This document shows positions 1 to 10,110 of a stretch of DNA of 64,000 nucleotides, in pieces. The translations under genes and the position numbers were made by a program. Source of the DNA: Ornithodoros turicata (taxonomy: Eukaryota > Arthropoda > Arachnida > Ixodida > Argasidae); contig NC_088201.1 in NCBI RefSeq assembly GCF_037126465.1, positions 191,544,031 to 191,608,030 of the forward strand, in the 5' to 3' direction. The notes beneath the pieces were generated by a model. It had not been told where the DNA came from, ran no database searches, and saw only the letters and a list, made by a program, of their open reading frames with translations. Every line of letters begins with the position of its first letter. Position 1 is the stretch's first letter.

Positions 1-660
1 ATAAGCAGTTATTCAGAGTTGTCTTACAGCGTGCCGAGTATTTGGACAGATGACCGCTTTCTTAGAAGTTCGCCTTTTGTAGCAAGAACGGAATACTCTT
101 GGAACGTACGCAGGGCTGCTCGGCTGATCGCACTTCGCAGCACTCACGAAGTGGTGGCTGCGCACACGAATGAACATGGTGCACACCACAACGCAACAGT
201 TTGTGCTGGACGGCCTTTAGCAGCTATCCATTCAGACGCGGCGTGGCCGAAGCAAGGTGGCGATTGAAAGCGTACAAATAACCCTAGAGATCCGAGTGGA
301 CTCACACAACTAGTGCCTATGGCCGCCGCTAGGATTTTCTGTGGCGCAGCGGACGCTTTGCACGAGGCGTATAGCTACACATTTGTGCGCGCAACGCGAG
401 CTGTGCATGGGAACCAATATGGCGGAAATTCGTAGCAGACGACGCAGTTGTCTTCACTCCATGTAAAGAACGCTAATATCACGGTCCCTTGATAGCTTCC
501 CGGTCACGCGGCTTCTCCGTAACTCTATGGGGAAGCTTTGCCCATGGACAGGAGCGCCCGCGTGCTGGCGCTGCCATCCGAACCCGGGAGGGAAACGCCT
601 GCGTCTTGCATTGCAGTACACGTGTTTCGGCTGTTGTCGCGTGACAACTGTGTGCTAGCA
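1..660. other. No recognised feature
   Basis: I see no convincing coding exon, RNA gene or terminal-repeat element here. Short open frames exist on both strands but lack splice signals or recognisable motifs. Confidence 0.5.
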
Positions 661-662
661 GC

Positions 663-1305
663 ATGCCAGAAACGTGTTGTGTTACGAAATGTCGCTCTGG
701 GTACCCGGGAGGTGGCAAGGTATACGTGTTCGCGTTTCCTGCGTATCCCCAAGCAGCACAACGTACTGCAAGTCAAGTGCAATAGGGGTGGCCGGGATGT
801 GTCTTATCAATGTTCTTTACTTTCAGAATTATGTTCAAGGCCTTCCAGCTACCCGTCCACCCCTATTGCACTCGACTTTCAATACACTGTGCTGCTTGGG
901 TCCTGACAAGCGTGAGAAGTGGAAACGTGCCATTCCTCGCCTTGATGATGGGCAGTTTAGTTTTGACTCTCCTCACACACGTGTCTGCGAGAAGCACTTT
1001 GATCACAGCGTCATCAACGGCGATAAAGCGCTGCACAAACGTGGAAAGCTAAAGCATCTAGAAGATGCAGTGCCGCTCATATTCGACGGCTGCCGTCGTA
1101 TCTGAGCACGCCGAAACCGCGAAGCCTTTCCGTCAGACAACGATCCCAGGGGAAACAACCCCGTAAAAAGCAAGCATGTGTCGTCGACACCAACAACGAA
1201 CTCAGTGCTTTTATGAATAGAATCTTAAAGAAAATTGCTCAAGCAACTGGTGCTTTTCAGCTGATTTGGCTCCCAGGGATATTAACTGGTGCAATAATCG
1301 TGTAA
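663..1305 (+). pseudogene. THAP-type zinc-finger gene, broken by a MITE and a frameshift
   Basis: THAP domains are C2CH zinc fingers that bind DNA, found in transposases and in host transcription regulators. The ATG at 663 opens a frame with MPETCCVTKC, then the FAFP motif. The frame resumes after a 153-bp insertion (748-900) with PDKREKW, then the second half of the finger (VCEKHF, Cys-x2-His) and the AVPLIF motif that usually closes a THAP domain. Removing the insert plus a 2-bp duplication (155 bp) restores the frame exactly. A second break, one missing base near 1090, separates AVPLIFDG from an open tail (LPSYLSTPKPR onwards, basic) that runs to a stop at 1303. What follows the THAP domain in the intact gene is unknown. 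It could be a host gene or the remnant of a THAP-bearing transposase. Confidence 0.75.
748..900. mobile_element. 153-bp MITE inside the THAP exon
   Basis: The ends are inverted repeats (CCCAAGCAGCACA and TGTGCTGCTTGGG), and imperfect complementarity extends about 50 bp inward from each side. It interrupts the THAP reading frame between the codons for AYP and DKREKW. It is flanked by TC (746-747 and 901-902). The flank could also be read as a 3-bp TCC duplication with shorter ends. It has no coding capacity, and its superfamily cannot be assigned from these ends. Confidence 0.75.
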
Positions 1306-1395
1306 TCGCGATCGACCGATCGTGTCAAATACTAAGCGGTCATGTAACCGTCTGCGATTAACTGTAGAGAGCCCTTTAGGCGCTAACTAAAGTAT
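1285..1395 (+). repeat. Dispersed repeat, copy 1
   Basis: This shares a diverged sequence with 21,985-22,075 in the same orientation. Shared blocks include a CGATCG-rich start and GCGATTAACTGTAGA. The two copies lie just outside the two TTAA-type ends at 1,612 and 21,924. No coding content was seen. Confidence 0.5.
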
Positions 1396-1979
1396 GCATT
1401 ATTAAAGTTGTTTAGCATGGCAGGATAAAAAGGCTGCTCGAGATTGATTCACGGAAGCATGTCGAATATATGGCGGTTCCTTTCAGTCTCGAAAAAGAAA
1501 TTAGGTCGACGCGAGATGACTAAAACAAGAGATGAACGACAAGGACACAGCGGTTAAATTTCGTGGCATGTCTGAGTCAGTCGAGATCCTTTTAGACGCT
1601 ATACTTTTGTCTTAAGAGGACATATCACATAGGTCTCAACTCAAAAATGAACTTTTTTCTGCGATAGATGGCGCCACACGCGCCCTTCTCACTCCTCCGA
1701 CTTTGTAAGAAGTCCATCGCGTCTCTGATTGGAGGACAGGACAAGCCCACGTGACAGGCGGAGACCTATGAGCTGGGTTGTGTTTCCTTTATTTTTAGAT
1801 TTCCTCCTTTCCCCGATTTGCTTTTGCGCGGTGGGTTTGGTTGTCTCGCGTTTGCTGTTTACGTTTTACTGGCATTTCTCGAACATGCCGTGTGACTGTC
1901 GCGTACCGCCGTTACCACCTCGCTTTCTCGTGGATGAAGATTGCTCTGATCAGTAGCAGCGGGCTAAAGCTTTTCACCC

Positions 1980-4160
1980 GATACGCAGAGACTGTCCGTG
2001 GAGGTGTCTATTCGTGATATAGTGATCGTAGTTTTCAGTTTTCGTGGTGTCACAGGATCACGTGTCCCTGAGAGTATCGGGCACATCGTGGTATCGGGGG
2101 ACTCCAGTTGAGATGAAGAGCGATTTTTATCAGAGGCAACGGTATCCAGAAAGGACGCGGGGTTGTCGACGGTCATATGACACTGCAACATTCCGTTGCA
2201 AAACATCCCTGCTTTTCTTGCCAGTGACATTTACGCTGTTGAACCATGACGTTCGTTGCTGTCGATTAGTGTCGTGAAAGCGCTCCCTCAATCGGCTCGC
2301 ATTATTTCATAGTAGAACTCAAGGCCGGTGCGCTCGTACGGACTGCTAGCAAATTTCGATAGGGTTTCGCACGCCCGTTTAGAGCATTGCGCGGGCCTTG
2401 TCGGGCCGGGCTTTCCGTTTTTCGCACATGCCCGTGCCAGGTTCGGACTCGACAACACATACCATGGTGCGGTACATACGTCAACAGACTTCATGAGACT
2501 CGACAGCTGAATGTTTGTGTCGGGTCTCGGTTCTTCTTCTTCAAAGGGGTTAGGAGATGTCAGCCAGATGGCTACGGCTTCCACACACATGCACTCACAC
2601 ACGTTGGGGCCCACAGGCGTTGTTGGCGCGCTTGGACAGCAGAAGAAGCATCCTTCAAGAAACCCAGAGAGGAGCAACCGCGTACACACGACACCGCTCT
2701 CTCCGTGAAGCAGAGTGAGACGCTGATCAAGAGGAAAGCCGAAGTGCGGAGTTTTCAGGCGTAGTGCAGGGTTCTGCACGACACGCTCTATCCTGCGGTG
2801 CGGATCCCGGTTTGGAGTTTCCCGCGGGTAGCGGGTCGGTTGCGGGTGATATTATTGACACCCGCGCGGGTAGTGAGACTGTTGCGGGCAGCGTTTTTGG
2901 CACAAGCACTGCTGGCAGGTCGGCCACGAACAAGCAACGGCTACAGCAACAACAACGAAGAGAAAAGATCATACCTAATAATAAGTAAACAAAGGCGCCG
3001 CAGCCCCTGCTGGTCGGGTCCGGTTGGGTGCGGATTTCATTTTCTGGTAGAGCGCGGGTGGCGGGTCTTGTCAGAGGATTTAGGGGTCGGTTATGGATTT
3101 CACCCTCAAATAATGGGTTGCACGTCATACGGTCCAAATGCGTATTTTGTCAAACTACCAAGTGTCCGTCTGGCTTACGCGAACATTTGGGAAAACAAAA
3201 TCCGTGATAGCGCTTTTCTATAGAAACGGCTGTCTTGTCCCCCGTCCCGAGTTTCTTCAGCTATAAAACAAACCAAACAGTGCACGTATGCACAGGTCAT
3301 GCGCATTTTGGCACTGTAGTCGCCTCTTGAGAAGGGGTAGAGCACTGCATGGGCCGGATTTTCAGGCCCGTGCCCTGCCCATACACCAATATTTCCATAC
3401 TGAGGCCCTATCCAAACCCACCTCTGCTCTAAGTGTTCCCCAGGCTCGCAGCGGGCCCGATGGCCAGTCCCATTTGTCCATTCCAATTTTCTTTCTGTGT
3501 TCTCGGGAAGGATAGCCCCATAACATACCCGAAAATCGTGCCAAAATTTTGGCGGCGATTTTGAATAAATGGCCGCCGGATTTCGCCAATTTCGTGATAC
3601 AGTGTGCGTGCAGACGGCAGGTATCAATTTGTTACTTCCTTCACTGTATTATTGTTACTTTTTCATGGGGTTTAATGCTAGCCGGGCCTTCCTCAACCAC
3701 GATAAAAATTTCATAATTCCAAGATAAAGCAACCTGTCTTCCAGTCTGTTCAGGCTGACGTGTTGAATTGTTTGTCTGAATATTCGATATTTCGGACGCG
3801 ACTGTTTATCATAGTGTAGTTTGCATCAATTGCGGACTATCCGATTCAAAAATAAAAGAAAGTGTCTTATTTCCGCGGCAATCGAACTATGATTTCATTT
3901 TCACCGTCAGAGATTGCAGGCGAATTTCCATCCTTTACGCGCTGCATATACAGTTCATAAAAGGAAGCTTTTGACCGCTCGATAAATAATTTGTTGTTTT
4001 TAGTGTTTAAACATATGATCGTCCCACTACAGCGAAGGATTCTTAGGAATACATGCAGAATGCTCATGACAAATAAATCCGGGTTTGGGTAGCGTGCCGC
4101 GAAATCTTGTGGCAAACGTCCCCACCCTCACGGTCATCCCAATATATTTGGTTTGGCTGG
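1980..4160. other. Unassigned DNA with a degenerate GCGGGT-rich stretch
   Basis: No exon with motif support was found. Around 2,830-3,080 the motif GCGGGT recurs irregularly, and 3,340-3,460 is rich in GGGCC/GCCC. Open frames of 60-160 codons overlap on both strands and resemble no family that I know. Confidence 0.4.
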
Positions 4161-5069
4161 TCCATAAGGCCCTAAACCAATGTGCAAAACACCACAAACG
4201 CATTTGATTTTATTTATATTTTTGCATGGGGTGGGTTTGTTGTGTGGGCCCCGTCACAGAACATCCGCGTCTGCACAAGCGGGCTGCCAAAGGCTTGGTG
4301 GTCGGGTCGACCTCAGCGAGCAGACGACCAGGCAGCTGTGGAGAGGAGGACTACGCAACGGCGCCAACTGCGTCTCGCGCACGGCACAGACGCACGCATG
4401 GTTCTCCCTTGCAGCTTCTTCGGAGATTTACTTGTTTAGCGTTCAACTGACTTTGCAGTTCGCCGCATCACGCATTGTGATCCCAGAGAAACGTAAACGA
4501 TGAAAGGCGCGTTGGTTGGCAGTAGCCAGCTGAAGTTTATGACGCGACAGGTTGTTCGTGGACTCTGACGTGGAAATCGTCACTTTTAGCTATCCCGGAG
4601 CTACAGCGGCCCGTCTGAGAGAAAAAATCCATCGACTGCACCTAGCAGTAGACTGGATCGTCATGTACATCGGTGGCAGCGATATCCAGGATGGGAAGAG
4701 TGCCGCAGCTGTTTTGCGGGAAGTCTCAGTAAGTACAGATTGCAACGATTTCAATCTCTGTGCTGCTAAAACCCATTTCCTCTGACACGCCAGGGAAGAT
4801 TCATTTCCATGAATTGTCTTCTTTCACAGGATACCGTTGAGGTGGCGAAAGGCTACGCGGAGCATATATTCCTGTATAAGCTGATGCCACAGACAAGGCG
4901 GCCTGAACTTTCTGGCACAATTCAGGGATATAACGCGATACTGCGCACGATTCCAGCTGTCCGTGCCGGTGACGCTACGGTGTTGAGCATTGACGTGAGT
5001 AATCGCTTCTCGAACGCTAACTCTGGAACTTCCTGGTGGTAATGACAGGTATTTTATAATGCTGGTTAG

Positions 5070-5223
5070 TTTTGGAAAACCAGTGCGACAAAAAGTAACT
5101 GGGGCTACCTTTGTGGTGCTTGAATTACAAACAGGTGATGGTCTTGATGCGGTACCTGTTTGTAATTCAAGTATCACAAAGCTAGTTTCCAGTTGCTTTT
5201 TATCGCGCAATTTTTCCGAAAAT
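5070..5223. repeat. Foldback/MITE in SGNH intron 2
   Basis: Imperfect inverted arms of about 65-70 bp (CTTGAATTACAAACAGGT and its near complement are the best-conserved part) surround a short centre, so the sequence can fold almost entirely into a hairpin. No target duplication is clear. It lies inside the intron 4995-5342. Confidence 0.6.
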
Positions 5224-5351
5224 AAAATGCGTACGAAGTACTGGCACATGCCTACCAGGATTTCCGGTTTATTTGTATTGCTGTCTTTGTGAAGTGCTGT
5301 TTGCAAAAACATTCCGTATGTATGTTCAAATATCTCTTCCAGCACAAGGTC

Positions 5352-5791
5352 AGTAGTATATATGGGTTGGGAGAGAAACTGGATGAGAGTTAGCTATATG
5401 GGTGTCTGGTTCGAACCCCACAGCGTCTGGGACACCGTCACGTGTGCGGAGGGCGCGGCGCCAGTGCGGAGGGTTGTCCGAGCGCTTATCGGCGGGGGGA
5501 GGGCTGCGTGCGCGCTTACTAGCTCACATTTTTCAGCCTGCGCCAACTTCTTTCGTCATTTTTTAATCTGCGCCGAATTTTTTCGCGACTTTTTCCCGTG
5601 CGCGACAGGCGGCGCTCGTGTGGAGGGCTGCTGCACTGGGTGGAGCGTAGCCGGATGGTTGCGTGAGCGCTTACCAGCTAACATTTTTCATCCTGGGCCG
5701 ACTTCTTTCGTCATTTTTCAGTCTGTGCCGAATTGAATCGCAATTTTTTTCCAGCTACAACAGGTGTGCAGTAGGCGATTTACATGCAAAG
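5352..5791 (+). repeat. Left terminal inverted repeat, outer part
   Basis: This 440-bp GC-rich part matches 16470 down to 16031 in reverse, with roughly six or seven differences seen by eye. It is cut off from the inner part by the Gypsy element. It contains a repeated segment around CTTCTTTCGTCATTTTT. Confidence 0.85.
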
Positions 5792-5936
5792 TGTAGTAGC
5801 CGATAGGAGGCCTATCGGCATGACGTCACATACACTGCGTGGCGTATCTGTATATATCGGCATGCGCGCGGTTGCCTTGTTGCATTAAACCAGTTTCCAC
5901 CTAGCTTGCACTGTGTCTCCCTGCCCGGCTACTACA
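5792..5936 (+). repeat. Gypsy 5' LTR
   Basis: 145 bp with TGTAGT...ACTACA ends. Contains a hairpin (CCGATAGG/CCTATCGG), a TGACGTCA site of CRE type, and a TATATAT box near 5,850. It differs from the 3' LTR at four positions (about 97.2% identity). A tRNA primer site just downstream is not obvious, as no TGG directly follows the LTR. Confidence 0.93.
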
Positions 5937-6018
5937 AACGGCGACGAAGATGGTGAAACGAGACTACGGCGGTTAGGGAGGCGGATCCCGGAACCAACAG
6001 ACGCTGGAGTAGGCTGGC

Positions 6019-8646
6019 ATGGCTAAGATGTGGGAATTTGACGCCTTCATTGACGAAGGAGACGAAGACTTCGCTTCGTACGTGGAAAGATTTGGGCACT
6101 ATTGCAAGGTAGCCAACGTGCAAGACGAAGAACTTAAGAAGTCAGCCTTCATCACTGCCATAGGGAAGAAAGTGTACAAGACGCTCAAAGATTTGCTTCT
6201 ACCGTCAAAGCCGGAAGAGAAGTCATTCAAAGATTTGGTGAAGGTACTGAGCGAACACTACGGGCCTACAAGCCAAGTCATTGCGGAGCGCTTCAAATTT
6301 AACCGGCGCTACCAAGGGGAAGGGGAGTCCGTCGCAGTTTTTGCAGTCGCGCTGAAGCACATGGCTGCGAAATGCGAGTTCGGCCAGTTTCTCGACGACG
6401 CGTTGCGGGACCGGTTCGTCGCGGGACTGCGGAACACAGCCATCCAGACAGGATTGCTCAAGAAAAAGGAGCCGACGTTCGAGACGGCGTGCGAGTTCGC
6501 CAAGAGCGTCGAATTGGCCGAGCGAGAGTCTAGGGGCTTCCGACCAGTTGCTGGAACAGACGCCGAAGTCCATGCGATCAAAAAGACAAGCAGGAAGCCT
6601 GTTTCGGGGAGTGAAACGAGAACAGCCAAGAACAAATGTTATCGGTGCGGCGAAGAACATGACGCCAATTCGTGTCGCTATCGAAAGACAAGATGTTATC
6701 ACTGCAAGCGCACGGGGCATCTGTCTCGCGTGTGCAGATCTAGGCAGACAACGGCCGACGCGCTTCATAGCGTGGACGACGAACAGCCTGATAGTGAGCT
6801 GTTGTTATACAGCGTGTATCCCGTCGGGACAACGAAGCGACCGTATGAAGTGGAAGTGCGGCTTGAAGGTATGACTGTGAAAATGCAAGTTGATACAGGC
6901 GCAGCTGTTTCGCTCCTGTCAGAAAGCCTGTTCAAGCTGCTAAAACAACCGCCGTCGCTTGCGCAGTGCGCACTGAAGCTCAAAACGTACGGCGGAACGC
7001 CGCTTGAAGTCATAGGCCAGGGCCAAGTCGCTGTGGAATATAACGGACAACGGAAGGTTCTGCAAATCATCGTGGTACCCGGAGACAAGCCAGCGTTGCT
7101 TGGGCGCGACTGGATTGAGAGCCTCGGGGTCGACTTGAACAGCATTCACGAGGTCCACACCGAGCTAGCTCCGGACAGCCTCGTTAGAAGGTATGCAAGC
7201 GTTTTTTCACCGGGTTTAGGCCTGATAAAAGGCTTTCAAGCAAAGCTTGTGCTTAAGGAAGGCAGCTTACCGGTATTTTGCAAGGCACGACCTGTACCGT
7301 ATGCCATTCGTGAGCCAGTTAGAGAAGAACTAAAGGACCTACTAGCGGACGGCGTCCTTGTGGCAGTCACGCGAAGCGACTGGGCCACACCGATAGTAGC
7401 CGTACAGAAGCCAGGCAACAAAGTGCGGCTTTGCGGAGATTATAAAGTGACTGTAAACCCCTGCATCAAGAATGATCATTACCCCTTGCCCACGGTCGAG
7501 GACTTGTTCACTGTTTTGGCTGGTGGGAAGGTGTTTACCGTTCTTGATCTCTCCGCAGCGTATCAGCAAATTGAGTTGCACCCGGACTCACGTCCCTTGT
7601 TGACCATTAATACTCACATGGGATTGTACCAGTATGTCCGAATGCCATACGGAATTTTCAGCGCACCTGCAGTGTTCCAAGCCATTATGGACGAGCTTCT
7701 GAAGGGACTACCTGGGGTGGTCTGCTACCTCGACGATGTTCTCATCATGGGAGCGACCTACGCCGAATGCCGGGTCCGAGTGGAGGCAGTTCTGCAGCGG
7801 TTCATGGAACAGGGCGTAAAAGTAAGGCAAGAAAAATGCAAGTTTTTCATGAAGTCTGTAAACTATCTGGGCCACATCATAGATGAGCAAGGCGTCCACC
7901 CATGCCCTAAAAAGGTACAGGCCATAAAGGAAGCACCTTCACCACGAAACGTGAGTGAGCTAAAGGCTTACTTGGGAATGTTAACTTTTTATTCAAAGTT
8001 CATGCCAAACATGTCCTCCAAGTTGAAGCCCTTGTATGAGTTGCTCCAGAAAGATAAAAAATGGAAATGGTCTTCGCAAGCAGAATTGGCATTCGAAGAA
8101 AGCAAGAAATTGCTTACACAGGACAGTGTGCTAACTTTCTACGACCCAAGGAAGCCGCTAGGACTAGTGTGCGATGCGTCCCCTTATGGGGTAGGAGCAG
8201 TTTTATTTCATGTCATCAACGGCGAAGAAAAGCCAATTGCGTATGCGTCACGCACGCTGAGTAAAGCCGAAAGCGGTTACGCCCACATCGAAAAAGAAGC
8301 GCTAGCTGTTGTATTCGGAGTAAAACGGTTCCATAAGTTTTTGTATGGGCGAGAGTTTACAATTTATTCCGATCATCTTCCCCTAGCAGGGCTTCTTGGT
8401 CAAACAAAACCAAATCCTCAAATGGCTGCTGCGAGAATGCAACGATGGATGCTAATGCTGCTTGCTTATCGTTACAAGTGGGTCTACAGAAAAGGAGAGC
8501 AAGTGGCAAACGCTGACGCGTTATCAAGATTACCCCTTCGAAATGAAGCGGACAAAAGTGACTATGTGCATTTCTTTTCGGCAGTGCAAGCAGCACCGTT
8601 ATCAGCAGACAAGATACGGGAAGAAACGCAAAGGGATGCGGTCTAG
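6019..8646 (+). CDS. Gypsy gag-pol polyprotein, N-terminal part (gag to RNase H)
   Basis: 875 codons. Residues 1-200 are gag-like. Two zinc knuckles follow (Cys207-Cys210-His214-Cys219, with one residue fewer than usual before the His, and Cys226-Cys229-His234-Cys239). The aspartic protease motif is VDTGAAVSLLSE (Asp near 292). Reverse transcriptase has YLDD (first Asp about residue 572). RNase H starts with VCDASPYGVGAVL (Asp about 719) and includes the Glu and SDH motifs. The element makes its own particle proteins and copies its RNA to DNA. The frame ends at TAG (8644-8646), but the same frame continues directly into integrase, so the stop looks like a point mutation rather than a natural boundary. 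Confidence 0.93.
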   Translation: MAKMWEFDAFIDEGDEDFASYVERFGHYCKVANVQDEELKKSAFITAIGKKVYKTLKDLLLPSKPEEKSFKDLVKVLSEHYGPTSQVIAERFKFNRRYQGEGESVAVFAVALKHMAAKCEFGQFLDDALRDRFVAGLRNTAIQTGLLKKKEPTFETACEFAKSVELAERESRGFRPVAGTDAEVHAIKKTSRKPVSGSETRTAKNKCYRCGEEHDANSCRYRKTRCYHCKRTGHLSRVCRSRQTTADALHSVDDEQPDSELLLYSVYPVGTTKRPYEVEVRLEGMTVKMQVDTGAAVSLLSESLFKLLKQPPSLAQCALKLKTYGGTPLEVIGQGQVAVEYNGQRKVLQIIVVPGDKPALLGRDWIESLGVDLNSIHEVHTELAPDSLVRRYASVFSPGLGLIKGFQAKLVLKEGSLPVFCKARPVPYAIREPVREELKDLLADGVLVAVTRSDWATPIVAVQKPGNKVRLCGDYKVTVNPCIKNDHYPLPTVEDLFTVLAGGKVFTVLDLSAAYQQIELHPDSRPLLTINTHMGLYQYVRMPYGIFSAPAVFQAIMDELLKGLPGVVCYLDDVLIMGATYAECRVRVEAVLQRFMEQGVKVRQEKCKFFMKSVNYLGHIIDEQGVHPCPKKVQAIKEAPSPRNVSELKAYLGMLTFYSKFMPNMSSKLKPLYELLQKDKKWKWSSQAELAFEESKKLLTQDSVLTFYDPRKPLGLVCDASPYGVGAVLFHVINGEEKPIAYASRTLSKAESGYAHIEKEALAVVFGVKRFHKFLYGREFTIYSDHLPLAGLLGQTKPNPQMAAARMQRWMLMLLAYRYKWVYRKGEQVANADALSRLPLRNEADKSDYVHFFSAVQAAPLSADKIREETQRDAV

Positions 8647-9948
8647 TCAAAGGTACTCTTTTTTGTTTTGAATGGTTGGCCTGCGAAATCGTCGGACGAC
8701 AACATGGCACCGTTTTTTGTGCGGAAAGATGAACTGTCGGTAGACTGCGGTTGCGTCACGTGGGGAAACAGAGTTGTCATCCCAAAAGCACTACAAGCGG
8801 AAGTATTGCAACTTTTGCACGAAGGACACCCAGGCGTGACGCGCATGAAAATGTTATCGAGAAGCCACGTTTGGTGGCCTAAGTTAACCACGTGCATTGA
8901 GGAAGCCGTAAAAGGCTGTTCAACCTTCCAGCTTACTCAGAACGCAGCACCGAAAATACAGGGGTCATCGTGGGGTTGGCCAACCAGACGTTGGCAGAGG
9001 GTTCATTTGGACTTTGCATACTACAATAACGAATGGTTTTTGGTTCTTGTTGACGCCTACTCCAAATGGGTGGACGTCCAATACATGAAGTCAACCACAG
9101 CGGCCATCACTGTGGAAACACTACGCACGGTTTTTGCAGCTTTCGGACTTCCGGAGAAAATTGTGACGGACAATGGTCCTCAATTTGTGTCTGACGAATA
9201 TTCAAATTTCCTGAGAACGAACGCTGTGCAGCATACGAGGACACCGCCGTACCACCCAGCCTCAAATGGAGCAGCGGAAAGACTTGTCCAGACAGTCAAA
9301 CGAAGTCTCCTACGCCAATTTCGGGATGAGGAGAGCACAGGAGTGACTCGGACGATTCGACATCGACTGGATCAGTTTCTCTTCGTATACCGTAACACAC
9401 CGTGTCCAACAACTGGTAAGACGCCAGCCGAACTTTTTCTGTCCTGGAAGCCACGCACGAGGCTGAGCATCTTGCACCCCGAATTAGCAAAGCGGACGGA
9501 AAGAGGTATTACTCAAGGGCAAAGCCGCCCAAACGGAACTTCATGGAGGGAGTTCGAAGCGGGCGATAGCGTTCGAGTAAGAGGGACCAGACCGGGTGAT
9601 CCAAGATGGTTAAAAGGCACTGTCGTGCGGCGCGTCAGCTTGTCTACATACATAGTCAGGGTTCAAAGCCAAGAGAGGTTTGTCCATGTGGACGACATTA
9701 CTTCACACGCATTTGCTATTCCTGCGCCCAGAACGATCCGGATTCCAGAGGAGACCAGTACACAGCAACCGCCTGACCCGGCTTTGGCAGTCCAGCCTCA
9801 AGTAGAAGACGAAACGGGGACCCCATTGGCAACGCCTGTGTCTGCTGAAGATGAAGTCGCCACGGAAAACAACGCTCCGGTACCGCAACTACGACGAAGC
9901 CCGAGAACACGAAAGCAACCCGAACGTTATGGCTTTGAAACAAAATAA
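8647..9948 (+). CDS. Gypsy integrase part of pol, behind an in-frame stop
   Basis: This continues the gag-pol frame after the TAG. The N-terminal HHCC zinc domain has HEGH and then CSTFQ where family members have CxxC. The TTC codon at 8936-8938 replaces the second Cys with Phe, which should damage the finger. The catalytic triad is present: Asp at 9010, Asp at 9169 and Glu at 9277, spaced D-35-E. The C-terminal region is basic with a GDSVRV/RWLKGTVV chromatin- or DNA-binding fold. It joins the new DNA copy to the genome. With the stop and the missing Cys, this copy is probably inactive unless readthrough occurs. Confidence 0.9.
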   Translation, partial: SKVLFFVLNGWPAKSSDDNMAPFFVRKDELSVDCGCVTWGNRVVIPKALQAEVLQLLHEGHPGVTRMKMLSRSHVWWPKLTTCIEEAVKGCSTFQLTQNAAPKIQGSSWGWPTRRWQRVHLDFAYYNNEWFLVLVDAYSKWVDVQYMKSTTAAITVETLRTVFAAFGLPEKIVTDNGPQFVSDEYSNFLRTNAVQHTRTPPYHPASNGAAERLVQTVKRSLLRQFRDEESTGVTRTIRHRLDQFLFVYRNTPCPTTGKTPAELFLSWKPRTRLSILHPELAKRTERGITQGQSRPNGTSWREFEAGDSVRVRGTRPGDPRWLKGTVVRRVSLSTYIVRVQSQERFVHVDDITSHAFAIPAPRTIRIPEETSTQQPPDPALAVQPQVEDETGTPLATPVSAEDEVATENNAPVPQLRRSPRTRKQPERYGFETK

Positions 9949-9960
9949 AAAGGGAAGGAA

Positions 9961-10105
9961 TGTAGTAGCCGATAGGAGGCCTATCGGCATGACGTCACAT
10001 ACACTGCGTGGCGTATCTGTATATATCGGCATGCGTGCCGTTGCCTTGTTGCATTAAACCAGTTTCCGCCTAGCTTGCACTGTGTCTCCCTGCCCGGTTA
10101 CTACA
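9961..10105 (+). repeat. Gypsy 3' LTR
   Basis: 145 bp, same ends as the 5' copy, preceded by the polypurine tract AAAGGGAAGGAA. Four substitutions separate the two LTRs, indicating an old rather than a very recent insertion. Confidence 0.93.
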
Positions 10106-10110
10106 CAAAG

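Larger units (their letters stand above)
5792..10105 (+). mobile_element. Ty3/Gypsy LTR retrotransposon, 4.3 kb
   Basis: Two 145-bp LTRs, a single gag-pol frame broken only by one stop codon, a purine-rich tract (9949-9960) before the 3' LTR, and a 5-bp target duplication. Domain order is gag, protease, reverse transcriptase, RNase H, integrase, which is the Ty3/Gypsy order. There is no envelope gene. It is inserted in the left inverted repeat of the Polinton-like element, so it is younger than that insertion. Confidence 0.95.
5787..10110. repeat. Target-site duplication CAAAG of the Gypsy element
   Basis: CAAAG occurs at 5787-5791, directly before the 5' LTR, and at 10106-10110, directly after the 3' LTR. 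Removing the element and one copy restores the sequence found uninterrupted in the right inverted repeat (near 16,031), which confirms the insertion point to the base. Confidence 0.95.

Noticed and set aside
5407..5425. GGTTCGAACCCC, a perfect B box, suggesting a tRNA gene
   Set aside because: No A box at the right distance and no cloverleaf; it lies in the Polinton-like inverted repeat.
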